Source: Rhodococcus opacus (GTDB lineage: Bacteria; Actinomycetota; Actinomycetes; Mycobacteriales; Mycobacteriaceae). Taken from it: a stretch of DNA of 64,000 nt. This document shows, in pieces, positions 35,332 through 43,168 of the stretch. The notes below the pieces were generated by a model. The model did no database searches. It was not told where the DNA came from and was given only the letters and a program-made list of their open reading frames with translations. The DNA lies in NCBI RefSeq assembly GCF_012396235.1, contig NZ_JAAXPA010000005.1, positions 124,001 through 188,000 of the forward strand. Direction: 5' to 3'. Position numbers and translations under genes: made by a program. Positions within the stretch are counted from its first letter, which is position 1, and every line of letters begins with the position of its first letter.

Positions 35332-35378
35332 AGCCGAGGTGCCCTCGTGTAAACAGTGAGTTTCGCGCCCGAACATAC

Positions 35379-35392
35379 TGACCGTTCGGTCA
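35379..35392. promoter_or_regulatory. TetR-type operator between TetR and amine oxidase genes
   Basis: TGACCGTTCGGTCA has perfect 6-bp arms around TT. It lies about 100 nt upstream of the amine oxidase and downstream of the TetR gene, so it probably lets this TetR control the amine oxidase-permease operon. It resembles the inner half of the paa operators (CCG...CGG), so cross-recognition is conceivable. Confidence 0.5.
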
Positions 35393-35447
35393 ATAATGCC
35401 GAGCTAACAGATTCCGGGGCAACGTTTTTGGTCGAGCCGCGGCCGGC

Positions 35448-36029
35448 TCAGAGTGCGGCGACGAACTGCTCGAGCATCTCCAGCTGACGTGCCGCCGACG
35501 TTTCGCCCGGCGTGAGGACACCCAGAATCTGCATGCCCATCATCATGTTGAGGAGTTGCTCGACCACGATGCTGACGTCGATGTCGCCGACGGAGCCCTC
35601 CTCGCGCGCCTGATCCAGGAAGATCGCCATCTGCTCACGCCAATTGTCCATCGTCCGGCGGTTGGTCGCGGCCATCTGCTCGTCGTACATGGCCCGCGGC
35701 CACAGCGAGGCGGCGATCCGCGCCTCGAGGAGTTGCTCCTCGTTGATCGGCATCACTTCGCGGCAGAGGATGCGCAGCGCGTCGAGCCCGGTCGCGTCGC
35801 CGAGCGCCTCGGCGATCCGGCGGTCGGTGGCCTCGGAGATGTGCTCGTACGACGTCCGGAGGATCTCGTCCTTGCCGGCGAAGTAGTGACTCAGGGCGCC
35901 GTTGGTGTAGCCGGCCTCGGTGGCGATGTCGCGCATGTTGGCGGCGTCGATACCGCGGGCGGCGATCAGCCGCCAGGCGGCGGCGGTGATGCTTCGCCGA
36001 CGTTCGTCGTGATCCACGAGCTTAGGCAC
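35448..36029 (-). CDS. TetR-family regulator of the amine oxidation block
   Basis: 193 aa. N-terminal HTH RDIATEAGYTNGALSHYFAGKDE; C-terminal ligand domain (BetI/TetR_C_6 type) with LEARIAASLWPRAMYDEQMA. GTG 36029 gives the canonical start VPKLVDHDERRR; GTG 36047 is 6 codons longer. Placed between the amine oxidase and alcohol dehydrogenase genes on the same strand. The operator-like site at 35379-35392 is its likely target. Confidence 0.85.
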   Translation of the reverse strand: MPKLVDHDERRRSITAAAWRLIAARGIDAANMRDIATEAGYTNGALSHYFAGKDEILRTSYEHISEATDRRIAEALGDATGLDALRILCREVMPINEEQLLEARIAASLWPRAMYDEQMAATNRRTMDNWREQMAIFLDQAREEGSVGDIDVSIVVEQLLNMMMGMQILGVLTPGETSAARQLEMLEQFVAAL

Positions 36030-36069
36030 GATACGTACCTGCCCCACCAGCGATCATGCGACCACGGTA

Positions 36070-36156
36070 TCAATGAGCTCCGCCGAGATTGAGAACGACC
36101 ACTCCCGAGACGACGAGACCGGCGACGATCGCGGCAATCAGGAACACGTACGGCAT
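36070..36156 (-). CDS. possible 28-aa single-membrane-segment peptide
   Basis: The frame encodes MPYVFLIAAIVAGLVVSGVV followed by VLNLGGAH: one hydrophobic helix with a short tail. Codon use is like the neighbours (G/C third positions), but no SD is visible before ATG 36156 or the alternative ATG 36171. It sits in the 192-nt gap between the alcohol dehydrogenase and TetR genes. Confidence 0.3.
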   Translation of the reverse strand: MPYVFLIAAIVAGLVVSGVVVLNLGGAH

Positions 36157-36221
36157 GGGACAGGGAACCATGCCGGGAGCGGAGAGGCGTGCAGCGCCCA
36201 ACCGCTCCCGACTGTGCCGAT

Positions 36222-37337
36222 CTACGAGTACATGATGACGCCGCGGACGTTCTCGGCCTTCCGCATCGCCTCGTAGCCGTCGTTGATCTGATCGAGTGTG
36301 TATGTCCTCGTGATCATCTCGTCGAGCTTCAGCTGACCCTCCATGTACAGGCGCAGCAGATGAGGGATGTCGAACCGGATGTTCGCGTTGCCGAACCACG
36401 CGCCTTTGAGGGTCTTGCGCATCGCCGTCAGATCGAACAGGTTCAGGTCGACGTCGTTCTGCGTGACGTCGCCGACCGACACGTGGACGCAGGTGCCGCC
36501 CTTGGCCACCAGGCTCATCGCCGGGGCGATGATGCGGCCACTCGCATTCGCGACGGTGATGAGCACCTTGTCGGCGAGCTGGCCCCACGTCAGATCCTGG
36601 AGGAGCGGCAGCGCCTCGTCGATGCTCGCCGCGGTGTGGGTCGCGCCGAAGATCTTGGCCTGCTCCCGCTTGAATTCCGACGGGTCGACGACCACGACGT
36701 GCCGCGCCCCGGCGAGCGCTGCGCCCTGGACCGCCCCGCACCCGACGCCGCCCATGCCGATCACGACGACGGTCTCACCGGCCTGGACGCCGGCCGCGTA
36801 CACCGACGACCCCCAGCCGGTGGTGACGCCGCAGCCGACCAGCGCCGCCTTGTCGAGGGGAATGTCCTTCGTGATCTTGACGCACGACGCCTCGTTGACC
36901 ACCGTGTACGGCGAGAACGTCCCGATCAGGCACTGGATGGCGGCGTCCTTGCCGCGAACGTGATGCCGCGCCGTGCCGTCCGAGATCTGCCAGCCCTCGA
37001 GCAGGTGGGCTCCCAGGTCGCAGATGCTGGATTGGCCGGTCGCGCACTGCCGGCACCGGCCGCACGCGGGGATGAATCCGAGAGCGACGTGATCGCCCTT
37101 CTCGATGCTGGTGACACCGGGCCCGACCTCGAGCACGACTCCGGCGCCCTCGTGGCCACCGATGAACGGGTAGTACTCGAGCGGCAGGCTGCCGTCCCGG
37201 ACATGCTCGTCCGAGTGGCACATCCCCGACGCCGCCAACTGCAGAAGCACTTCTCCCTTCTTCGGCGGGTCGAGTTCCAGTTCTTCGATCTGCCACGGCT
37301 GACCGGGTTCCCACAGCACTGCTGCCTGGGTCTTCAT
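36222..37337 (-). CDS. zinc alcohol dehydrogenase, NDMA-dependent (mycofactocin-associated) type
   Basis: 371-aa MDR alcohol dehydrogenase. Catalytic zinc ligands in SGMCHSDEH and GGHEGAG, structural zinc Cys in CGRCRQCATGQSSICD, cofactor motif GMGGVGCGAVQGA. The inserts and the C-terminal region (GNANIRFDIPHLLRLY) resemble the actinobacterial NDMA-dependent family, whose NAD is held tightly and re-oxidised through mycofactocin. It would oxidise an aromatic or aliphatic alcohol to the aldehyde used by the next-door dehydrogenase. ATG 37337 has AGGAGCAGG. A FrmA/AdhC-like role is the alternative. Confidence 0.8.
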   Translation of the reverse strand: MKTQAAVLWEPGQPWQIEELELDPPKKGEVLLQLAASGMCHSDEHVRDGSLPLEYYPFIGGHEGAGVVLEVGPGVTSIEKGDHVALGFIPACGRCRQCATGQSSICDLGAHLLEGWQISDGTARHHVRGKDAAIQCLIGTFSPYTVVNEASCVKITKDIPLDKAALVGCGVTTGWGSSVYAAGVQAGETVVVIGMGGVGCGAVQGAALAGARHVVVVDPSEFKREQAKIFGATHTAASIDEALPLLQDLTWGQLADKVLITVANASGRIIAPAMSLVAKGGTCVHVSVGDVTQNDVDLNLFDLTAMRKTLKGAWFGNANIRFDIPHLLRLYMEGQLKLDEMITRTYTLDQINDGYEAMRKAENVRGVIMYS

Positions 37338-37376
37338 AAGTCCTGCTCCTGTCCGACGACGTCGATGCGGTGGGGG

Positions 37377-38864
37377 TCAGAGGATGATCGTGACGACCTT
37401 CTCCTCGGTGTTGGCTTCGATTCCGGCCCAGCCGAGTTCGCGGCCGGTGCCGCTGGTCTTCATGCCGCCCCAGGGCAGGGCGGGGTCGATGGGTGCCCAG
37501 CCGTTGACCGCGACCGCTCCGGCGCGGACCTTGCCGGCGAGGGTGTGGGCGTGGGACACGTCGCGCGTCCAGATGGAGGCGGCGAGCCCGTAATCGGTGG
37601 CGTTGGCGATCGCGATCGCCTCGTCGGTGGTGTCGAACGCGATGACGGTGCCGACGGGGCCGAAGATTTCTTCTCGCGCGATCTTCATGTCGTTGTTCGC
37701 GTCCGCGAAGATGGTCGGCTGGACGAAGAACCCGTCCCCGTCCGGGCGGCCACCGCCGGCGGCGACCCGTGCGCCTTCGCTGCGTCCGGCCTCGATGTAG
37801 CCGAGGACGGTGTCACGCTGCTTCGCGTTCACCAGGGCGCCCATCGTGGTGGCCGGATCGAACGGGTCGCCGAGGACCTGCGCGGCAGCGGCGGCGGCGA
37901 GACCGTCGACCACCTGCGAGTACAGCGAGCGGTGCACCAGGATGCGGGTGCCCGCGGCGCAGACCTCGCCCTGGTTGAAGAACAGTCCCATCGCGGTGCC
38001 GTTGATGGCGGCCTCGAGGTCGGCGTCGGGGAGGATGATCTGCGGGGACTTGCCGCCGAGTTCGAGGGTGGTGCGCTTGAACGTGTCGGCGGCGCGCTTG
38101 GCGATGATCCGGCCGACGCGGGGGCTGCCGGTGAAGCTGATCTTGTCGACGCCGGGGTGGCCGGCGAGCGCGTCGCCCGCGACCTCGCCGAGGCCGGGCA
38201 CGATGTTGACGGTGCCCGCGGGCAGTCCGGCCTCCTCCAGCAGCGTCGCGAGGTGCAGGATCGACAGCGGTGCGTCCTCCGGTGGCTTGACCACCAGGGT
38301 GTTCCCGGCAGCGAGCGCGGGGGCGATCTTCCATGCCGAGATCATCAACGGGGTGTTCCACGGGACGATCGCGCCGATCACGCCGACCGGTTCGCGGACG
38401 GTGTACGAGTGGGTGGGCTGGCCGAAGTAGCCGGCGGTCGGGATGGACTGGCCGGTGATCTTGTCGGCCCAGCCGGCGAAGTGCCGGAACGTGCCGGCGG
38501 CCATCGGGATGTCGAGCATGGTGGGCTGGCCGACGGGCTTGCCGACGTCGAGGGCCTCGAGCCGGGCCAGGATCTCGCCGTCGCGTTCGATGAGATCGGC
38601 GACCTTGTTCAGGATTCGTCCGCGGGCGGCGCCGGGCAGTGAACCCCATTCACCGTTCAGCTGCGTGCGGGCGGCCCGGACCGCGTCGTCGATGTCCTGC
38701 GCGGTGCCGGACGCGATCTGGGCGAGGGGGCGACCGGTGGCCGGGTTCAGATCCGTGAACGTCCCGCCGTCCGACGCCGCGCGCCACTGCCCGCCGATGA
38801 ACAACTCGGTCGCGGTTCCATCAGGAAGTCCTGTGGCACTGACGTTCTCGTGTACTGCGGTCAT
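37377..38864 (-). CDS. aldehyde dehydrogenase (phenylacetaldehyde dehydrogenase-like)
   Basis: 495-aa NAD-dependent aldehyde dehydrogenase. Active-site Glu in LELGGKSP, catalytic Cys in NQGEVCAAGTR, cofactor region PWNTPLM and FTGSPRVGR. Of the betaine/phenylacetaldehyde/indole-acetaldehyde dehydrogenase group by motif. It starts a leftward block whose later members are alcohol dehydrogenase, TetR, and amine oxidase, so arylacetaldehyde to arylacetate is the likely reaction. ATG 38864 follows GGGAGAG. Confidence 0.88.
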   Translation of the reverse strand: MTAVHENVSATGLPDGTATELFIGGQWRAASDGGTFTDLNPATGRPLAQIASGTAQDIDDAVRAARTQLNGEWGSLPGAARGRILNKVADLIERDGEILARLEALDVGKPVGQPTMLDIPMAAGTFRHFAGWADKITGQSIPTAGYFGQPTHSYTVREPVGVIGAIVPWNTPLMISAWKIAPALAAGNTLVVKPPEDAPLSILHLATLLEEAGLPAGTVNIVPGLGEVAGDALAGHPGVDKISFTGSPRVGRIIAKRAADTFKRTTLELGGKSPQIILPDADLEAAINGTAMGLFFNQGEVCAAGTRILVHRSLYSQVVDGLAAAAAAQVLGDPFDPATTMGALVNAKQRDTVLGYIEAGRSEGARVAAGGGRPDGDGFFVQPTIFADANNDMKIAREEIFGPVGTVIAFDTTDEAIAIANATDYGLAASIWTRDVSHAHTLAGKVRAGAVAVNGWAPIDPALPWGGMKTSGTGRELGWAGIEANTEEKVVTIIL

Positions 38865-38931
38865 AGCGTCAACTCTCCCGGTGGTGTTGTGATGGCTGTC
38901 ACAAGCATGCGGGCGCGGGCGCGGCGTCGTC

Positions 38932-38967
38932 TTGCACGCATGCGCATGGTTGTTGCTCGTATGCGCA
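38932..38967 (+). promoter_or_regulatory. two direct repeats between aldehyde dehydrogenase and XRE regulator
   Basis: TTGCACGCATGCGCA (38932-38946) and TTGCTCGTATGCGCA (38953-38967) agree at 13 of 15 bases and begin 21 bp apart, two helical turns. A weaker ATGCG core is at 38907. They lie between the divergent genes and are plausible binding sites for the XRE-cupin regulator. Confidence 0.45.
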
Positions 38968-39034
38968 CCGATTCACCGTCCGGCGTAGTGAGTCGCGGTT
39001 TCCTGACAGTAAACGGCGCTGCTACGATGCGGAC

Positions 39035-39700
39035 GTGACCACTCGACCCGAGACCGAGGTCCACCGCGACACGGGAGACCCAGCGCCCGTCGAGCGTGAG
39101 GTGCCGTCCGATACGCCGACCGGGCCCGATCTCGAGAAGGTGATCGCCAGGCAGGTGCGGTCGCTTCGTAAAGCCAGTGGACTCTCCGTGGGGGACATGG
39201 CGGCCAAAGTCGGAATCTCGAAGGCCATGCTGTCGAAGATCGAGAACTCGCAGACCTCGTGCAGTCTGTCGACGCTGGCGCGTCTGGCGGCCGGACTCGA
39301 CGTGCCCGTGACCTCCCTGTTCCGGGGTGCCGACACCGCACGCGACGCCGTGTACGTCGAGGCGGGCCACGGTGCGGTCATCGTCGGGCGAGGCACCCGG
39401 GTGGGGCACCACTACGAACTTCTCGGCGCACTGCGCGGGCAGCACAAGCGACTCGAGCCGGTTCTGGTCACGCTCACCGACTCCAGCGAGACGTTTCCGC
39501 TGTTCCAGCACGCCGGCACCGAGCTGCTCTACATGCTCGAAGGTGTCATGGTCTACGGGCACGGTGAAGCCGAGTACACGCTGCGGCCGGGGGATTCGCT
39601 GCTGCTCGACGGTGAAGGTCTGCACGGGCCCAACGATCTCGTGCGGTTGCCCATCCGGTTCCTCGCCGTCACGGCGTACCCGGACCATCACGAGGACTGA
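39035..39700 (+). CDS. XRE-family regulator with C-terminal cupin
   Basis: 221 aa. HTH_XRE at about residues 35-95 (VRSLRKASGLSVGDMAAKVG; LSKIENSQTSCSLSTLARLA), cupin_2 at about 135-210 (AGTELLYMLEGVMVYGHGEA). GTG 39035 lies close after the repeats at 38932-38967. Regulators of this build often sit beside type III glutamine synthetase or putrescine/aldehyde dehydrogenase genes; here it is divergent from the aldehyde dehydrogenase, so autoregulation and control of that block is the best guess. Confidence 0.87.
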   Translation: MTTRPETEVHRDTGDPAPVEREVPSDTPTGPDLEKVIARQVRSLRKASGLSVGDMAAKVGISKAMLSKIENSQTSCSLSTLARLAAGLDVPVTSLFRGADTARDAVYVEAGHGAVIVGRGTRVGHHYELLGALRGQHKRLEPVLVTLTDSSETFPLFQHAGTELLYMLEGVMVYGHGEAEYTLRPGDSLLLDGEGLHGPNDLVRLPIRFLAVTAYPDHHED

Positions 39701-39757
39701 CGGCAGAATCGGGATTTCGACCTTCCTTCGCCCCCGCGCCGGCGCGTAGAGTGGCGG

Positions 39758-40369
39758 ATGGTTCGAAAGGTTGTGGTTACCGTGATATCGACAGTTCAGA
39801 TAGCGTCCGAAGAGAAGGCCGCGCTGCCCTTCGACCGCCTCGAGCCGGTTCACCTGGCCACCGCGGGCACGATCGGTCTCTACTATTTCGACTACGGGAC
39901 CGATGCGCGGATGAACCCGAACGATCCCGGCGATTTCTACGTCGTTCAGATCCCTCTGTCGGGTACGGCCCGAATCACCTCTGGCGCAGAGGAGTTCGAT
40001 TCGACGATGTCGGTCGCGTCGATTCTGCAGCCGGGCCGCCCGGCAACCATGCAGTGGCACGAAGGGCAGACTCAGCTGATCATCCGACTCGCGCGCCAAA
40101 GCCTCGAGGAGCACTTGCAGGAGATTCTCGGCAGCCCACTCGTCGAACCACTGCGATTCGAGCCGCAGATGGAACTCGGAAGACCCGCGATCCGTGGGTG
40201 GCGTGAGGCGGTCGAACTACTGGAGCACGAAGTGACGAATCATGCCTCGATTACTGCCGATTCGGCTGCCATGCAGGAATTCGACCTGATCGTGCTGAGT
40301 CAGTTCCTTTCGGCCCAGCCGAACAACTACAGCGCGAGGCTTCGGGGTCTGGCTCAGAGCCTGACCTAG
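39758..40369 (+). pseudogene. AraC-family regulator lacking its DNA-binding domain
   Basis: 203 aa matching only the N-terminal AraC_binding_2 sensor domain of ThcR/FeaR-like regulators (GDFYVVQIPLSGTARI; SILQPGRPATMQWHEG; LSQFLSAQPNNYSARL). A TAG stop occurs where the roughly 100-residue double HTH should begin, and downstream sequence is a terminator hairpin, not HTH. Compare the intact relative at 10423-11382 (319 aa). Could be a decayed gene or a free ligand-binding/dominant-negative domain. Start ATG 39758 or GTG 39782. Confidence 0.65.
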
Positions 40370-40373
40370 CTGG

Positions 40374-40432
40374 GACACAGGCAGTGGCCCTGCCCCCACA
40401 GCATTCCGCGGGGCTGGGCCACTGCCTGTGTC
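40374..40432. terminator. long terminator hairpin between convergent genes
   Basis: Left arm GACACAGGCAGTGGCC (40374-40389) is exactly complementary to 40417-40432. The inner 27 nt can pair further (CTGCCCC with GGGGCTG). It lies 4 nt after the truncated AraC stop and 11 nt from the amt stop. Confidence 0.8.
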
Positions 40433-40442
40433 GGACGCTGGA

Positions 40443-41795
40443 TCAGGCCTTCGCGGGGTCCGCCGCCCTGGTCGTGATCGCTTCTGCACCGAGCACCGCG
40501 TCGGTGCCGTGCTTCGAGGCGCCGGTCAGGCCGACGGCATCGAGCACGTAGGCCGTCTCGCCGTGGACGGAGACGTCGAGACCGTCGTATTCGCTTTCCT
40601 GGTCGGCGCGGATGCCCATGAATTTCTTCAGTGCGAGGACGATCACCAGCGTGACCGCGAAGGAGTACGCGAGAACGGCTGCCACGGCGACACATTGGCG
40701 CCACAGCACGTCGACGCCACCACCGTAGAAGAGTCCCGTCGCACCGCTGGGAGCGGCCGGATCCGCGAGGAAACCGATCAGAACGGTACCGAGGATGCCG
40801 CCGACCAGGTGCACGCCGACGACGTCGAGTGCGTCGTCGTAGCCGAGCCGGTACTTCCAGGAGACCGCGAAGCAGCAGACCGCGCCGGCCGCGCCTCCCA
40901 CGACCAGCGCGCCGAGGGGTGAGACGGCGCCACAGGCCGGCGTGATGGCGACCAGCGCCGCGATCAGACCCGACGCGGCGCCCAGCGACGTGGCGTGGCC
41001 TTCGCGCAGTTTCTCGACGACCAGCCAGGCGCAGATGCCGGCGCACGACGCGGCGACCGTGTTGAGGATGACGACGGACGCACTGTTTCCGGCGGAGAGA
41101 GCCGAGCCACCGTTGAACCCGAACCAACCGAAGAACAGGATTCCTGCGCCGAGCATGGTCAGGGGAAGGCTGTGCGGGCGCGGCGAGACGGGGAACGTCT
41201 TGCGGGCCCCGAGGACCAGGACGACCGCGAGAGCGGCAACGCCGGCATTGATGTGCACGGCCGTGCCGCCGGCGAAGTCGACGGCGCCGAGGGTGTTTGC
41301 GATCCATCCACCGATCACCGATCCGTCCTCGGAGTCGAACGCGAAGACCCAGTGTGCGATCGGGAAGTAGACGAACGTGGCCCACAGTCCGGCGAACACC
41401 ATCCAGGCACCGAACTTCATCCGGTCGGCCAGCGCTCCGGAGATGAGCGCGACGGTGATGCCGGCGAACAACAGCTGGAATCCGGAGACCAGGGCGGGCG
41501 GCAGTCCGGGTTCGGCGGGGGCCTCCAGTAATGAACTGGAGCCGAAGTACTCGAGGGGGTCGCCCAGGATGCCGAGACCGCCGAGGGAGTTACCCAGCAC
41601 GGCGGAGTAGCCGAACACGATCCACAGCACGCCGACGACGGCGAACGCGCCGAACGTCATCATGGCCATGTTGAGGGTGTTGCGCACGCTGACCATTCCG
41701 CCGTAGAACATTGCCAGGCCCGGCACCATGAGGCTCACTGCCGTGAAGGCCGCAAGAACCCAGGCGGTGTCGGCCGCAGCGACTGCTTCGTTCAT
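40443..41795 (-). CDS. amt: ammonium transporter
   Basis: 450-aa Amt/MEP/Rh channel with 11 predicted membrane segments. Family features are GLAMFYGGMVSVRNTLNM, AGGTAVHINAGVAALA, and the conserved His in DVVGVHLVGGILGT. The twin-His pore is supported by HINAG and GVHLVGG. ATG 41795 has AAGGTGG 7 nt upstream; the open frame extends 11 codons further without an SD. No glnK follows, so it is a stand-alone amt. Nitrogen context: hutD divergent, methylamine genes beyond. Confidence 0.93.
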   Translation of the reverse strand: MNEAVAAADTAWVLAAFTAVSLMVPGLAMFYGGMVSVRNTLNMAMMTFGAFAVVGVLWIVFGYSAVLGNSLGGLGILGDPLEYFGSSSLLEAPAEPGLPPALVSGFQLLFAGITVALISGALADRMKFGAWMVFAGLWATFVYFPIAHWVFAFDSEDGSVIGGWIANTLGAVDFAGGTAVHINAGVAALAVVLVLGARKTFPVSPRPHSLPLTMLGAGILFFGWFGFNGGSALSAGNSASVVILNTVAASCAGICAWLVVEKLREGHATSLGAASGLIAALVAITPACGAVSPLGALVVGGAAGAVCCFAVSWKYRLGYDDALDVVGVHLVGGILGTVLIGFLADPAAPSGATGLFYGGGVDVLWRQCVAVAAVLAYSFAVTLVIVLALKKFMGIRADQESEYDGLDVSVHGETAYVLDAVGLTGASKHGTDAVLGAEAITTRAADPAKA

Positions 41796-41903
41796 AGTCG
41801 TCCACCTTGATCGAGGATGGCGCGACACTTGTCGTGTCCGCCTTTGGGAATCAATGTCTAGTGTCAGTGAACCAAAGCGGAGATTGCGGAAATGGTTCGC
41901 CGC

Positions 41904-41919
41904 GTGACAACTGCGTAAC
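41904..41919. promoter_or_regulatory. possible GlnR half-box upstream of amt
   Basis: GTGAC-n6-GTAAC on the plus strand (GTTAC-n6-GTCAC on the amt strand), 109 nt upstream of amt. Spacing fits the GlnR pattern gTnAC-n6-GaAAC, but the second half does not match well. Confidence 0.25.
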
Positions 41920-41996
41920 GGAATTCGGCGTGCGCCTGCGTGCCGATGTGCGAAACAAAGTATCTTGGCAGTGAACTCTCTAGGTGAGGAGAAGGA

Positions 41997-42548
41997 GTGA
42001 CCACAGTTCGCGAGGCCCGCATCATCCGGCGCTCGGATCGCCGGACCACCCCATGGGCCAACGGCGCGGGCACCACTGCGGAGATCGCCGCCGGTGCCGC
42101 GTCCCGGTGGCGCTTCAGCGTCGCGACGCTCGACGCGGGCTCGACTTTCTCGCCGTTTCCCGGGGTGGATCGGATATTCACGGTGATCGGCTACCAGCCC
42201 GTGTCACTCGACTTCGGCGGCGGCCCCACCGTGATTCCGCGCCTGAGTCCGACGGCCTTCGCCGGTGAGCGCGGCCCCGACTGCGTGGCGGAAGGGCCGA
42301 CCGAGGCGTTCAACGTCATGGTCCACAGGACCACCACCGCGGCCTCCGTGAACATCGTCGACATCGGAGCGGCGCGGGACGTGACCGCCGACGGACGGCT
42401 GGCCGCTCTCGCCCTGGTCCTCGGTGGGCGGCTGACGACGGACCTCGGTCTCGTCGAGCCGGGCGACTGCCTCCTCGTCGAGCGGGGGTCGGTGCGCGTC
42501 TCCGGACCGGCGTCGGTCGTGGTGGCGGAGATCCTCGACCGCACGTGA
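41997..42548 (+). CDS. hutD: HutD/Ves family protein
   Basis: 183-aa bicupin of the HutD/Ves family (TTPWANGAGTTAEIA at the N-terminus; RWRFSVATLDAGSTFSPFPG; FNVMVHR). HutD is thought to modulate histidine degradation by binding formylglutamate-like ligands. GTG 41997 has GAGGA 6 nt upstream. No other hut gene is nearby, but an allantoate/carbamoyl amidohydrolase is at 52015. Its stop codon lies within the hairpin repeat at 42541-42588. Confidence 0.85.
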   Translation: MTTVREARIIRRSDRRTTPWANGAGTTAEIAAGAASRWRFSVATLDAGSTFSPFPGVDRIFTVIGYQPVSLDFGGGPTVIPRLSPTAFAGERGPDCVAEGPTEAFNVMVHRTTTAASVNIVDIGAARDVTADGRLAALALVLGGRLTTDLGLVEPGDCLLVERGSVRVSGPASVVVAEILDRT

Positions 42549-42588
42549 GTGGCAAAGCGTGCCGGGGCGCACTTTGCCACTCACGTGC
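42541..42588. repeat. intergenic hairpin repeat, family A copy 1
   Basis: A perfect 17-bp stem (left arm GCACGTGAGTGGCAAAG at 42541-42557, right arm 42572-42588) with an inner GTGC/GCAC helix and a CGGGG tip. Copy 2 is at 53241-53280. The hutD stop TGA is inside the left arm; the convergent TetR gene ends 4 nt past the right arm. Likely a bidirectional terminator. Confidence 0.85.
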
Positions 42589-42592
42589 CGGG

Positions 42593-43168
42593 TTACCTCG
42601 CGGTCGACAGAATCCGGCATAGTCGCCCGATCGCGCGCTCGGTCGCGGGACGATCCTTCGCGATCAGCTGGTGCATGATGAATCCCTCGATCGCCGAGTA
42701 CACCAGCAGGGTCAGGTCTTCGTCGGCGGTGATGCCCAGCCGGGTCAGTGCCTGCGACGTCGCCTCGATGTACGTGGCGTACAGCAGTTTCACGTGCGGG
42801 TCGAGGCGTGGCGTGCGCCGGGACTCGAGCATCAACTCGTACTGGAAGACCTGGAGGTCGGGGTCGCGGGCGACGAGGTCGGTGAGGTGTTCGACGAAGT
42901 GGTCGAGCGACGATCCGGCGGCGATGTCGGCGAAGACGCTCGCGCTCTTGTCCAGTGCGTAACGGAGTGCGGCGTCGACGAGGGCGTCCGTCGATCCGAC
43001 ACTGTGCAGGACGCCCTCGTCCGAAACGCCGGCCTCACGGGCGACGGCCTGGGTCGTCAGACCGCGCAGGCCGTCGCGGGCGATCACGGAGACCGTCGCG
43101 AGAACGAGGTCGAGAGCCTGATCGCTCTGGGATGCCGACCTCCGCGGCCGCCCGTCGGCCAGCGTCAC
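42593..43168 (-). CDS. TetR-family regulator of the N-demethylase operon
   Basis: 191 aa. N-terminal HTH TTQAVAREAGVSDEGVLHSV, with helix 1 ALDLVLATVSVIARDGLRGL. The C-terminal ligand domain covers about residues 75-190. GTG 43168 overlaps the stop of the upstream heme-demethylase gene (GTGA), so it is co-transcribed as the last gene of the operon and probably regulates it. Its C-terminal end abuts hairpin repeat A1. Confidence 0.87.
   Translation of the reverse strand: MTLADGRPRRSASQSDQALDLVLATVSVIARDGLRGLTTQAVAREAGVSDEGVLHSVGSTDALVDAALRYALDKSASVFADIAAGSSLDHFVEHLTDLVARDPDLQVFQYELMLESRRTPRLDPHVKLLYATYIEATSQALTRLGITADEDLTLLVYSAIEGFIMHQLIAKDRPATERAIGRLCRILSTAR

Noticed and set aside
36189-38642. 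Long plus-strand frame of 817 residues opposite the alcohol and aldehyde dehydrogenase genes
   Set aside because: Antisense frame kept open by high GC codon bias; it shows no recognisable domain and covers two well-supported genes.
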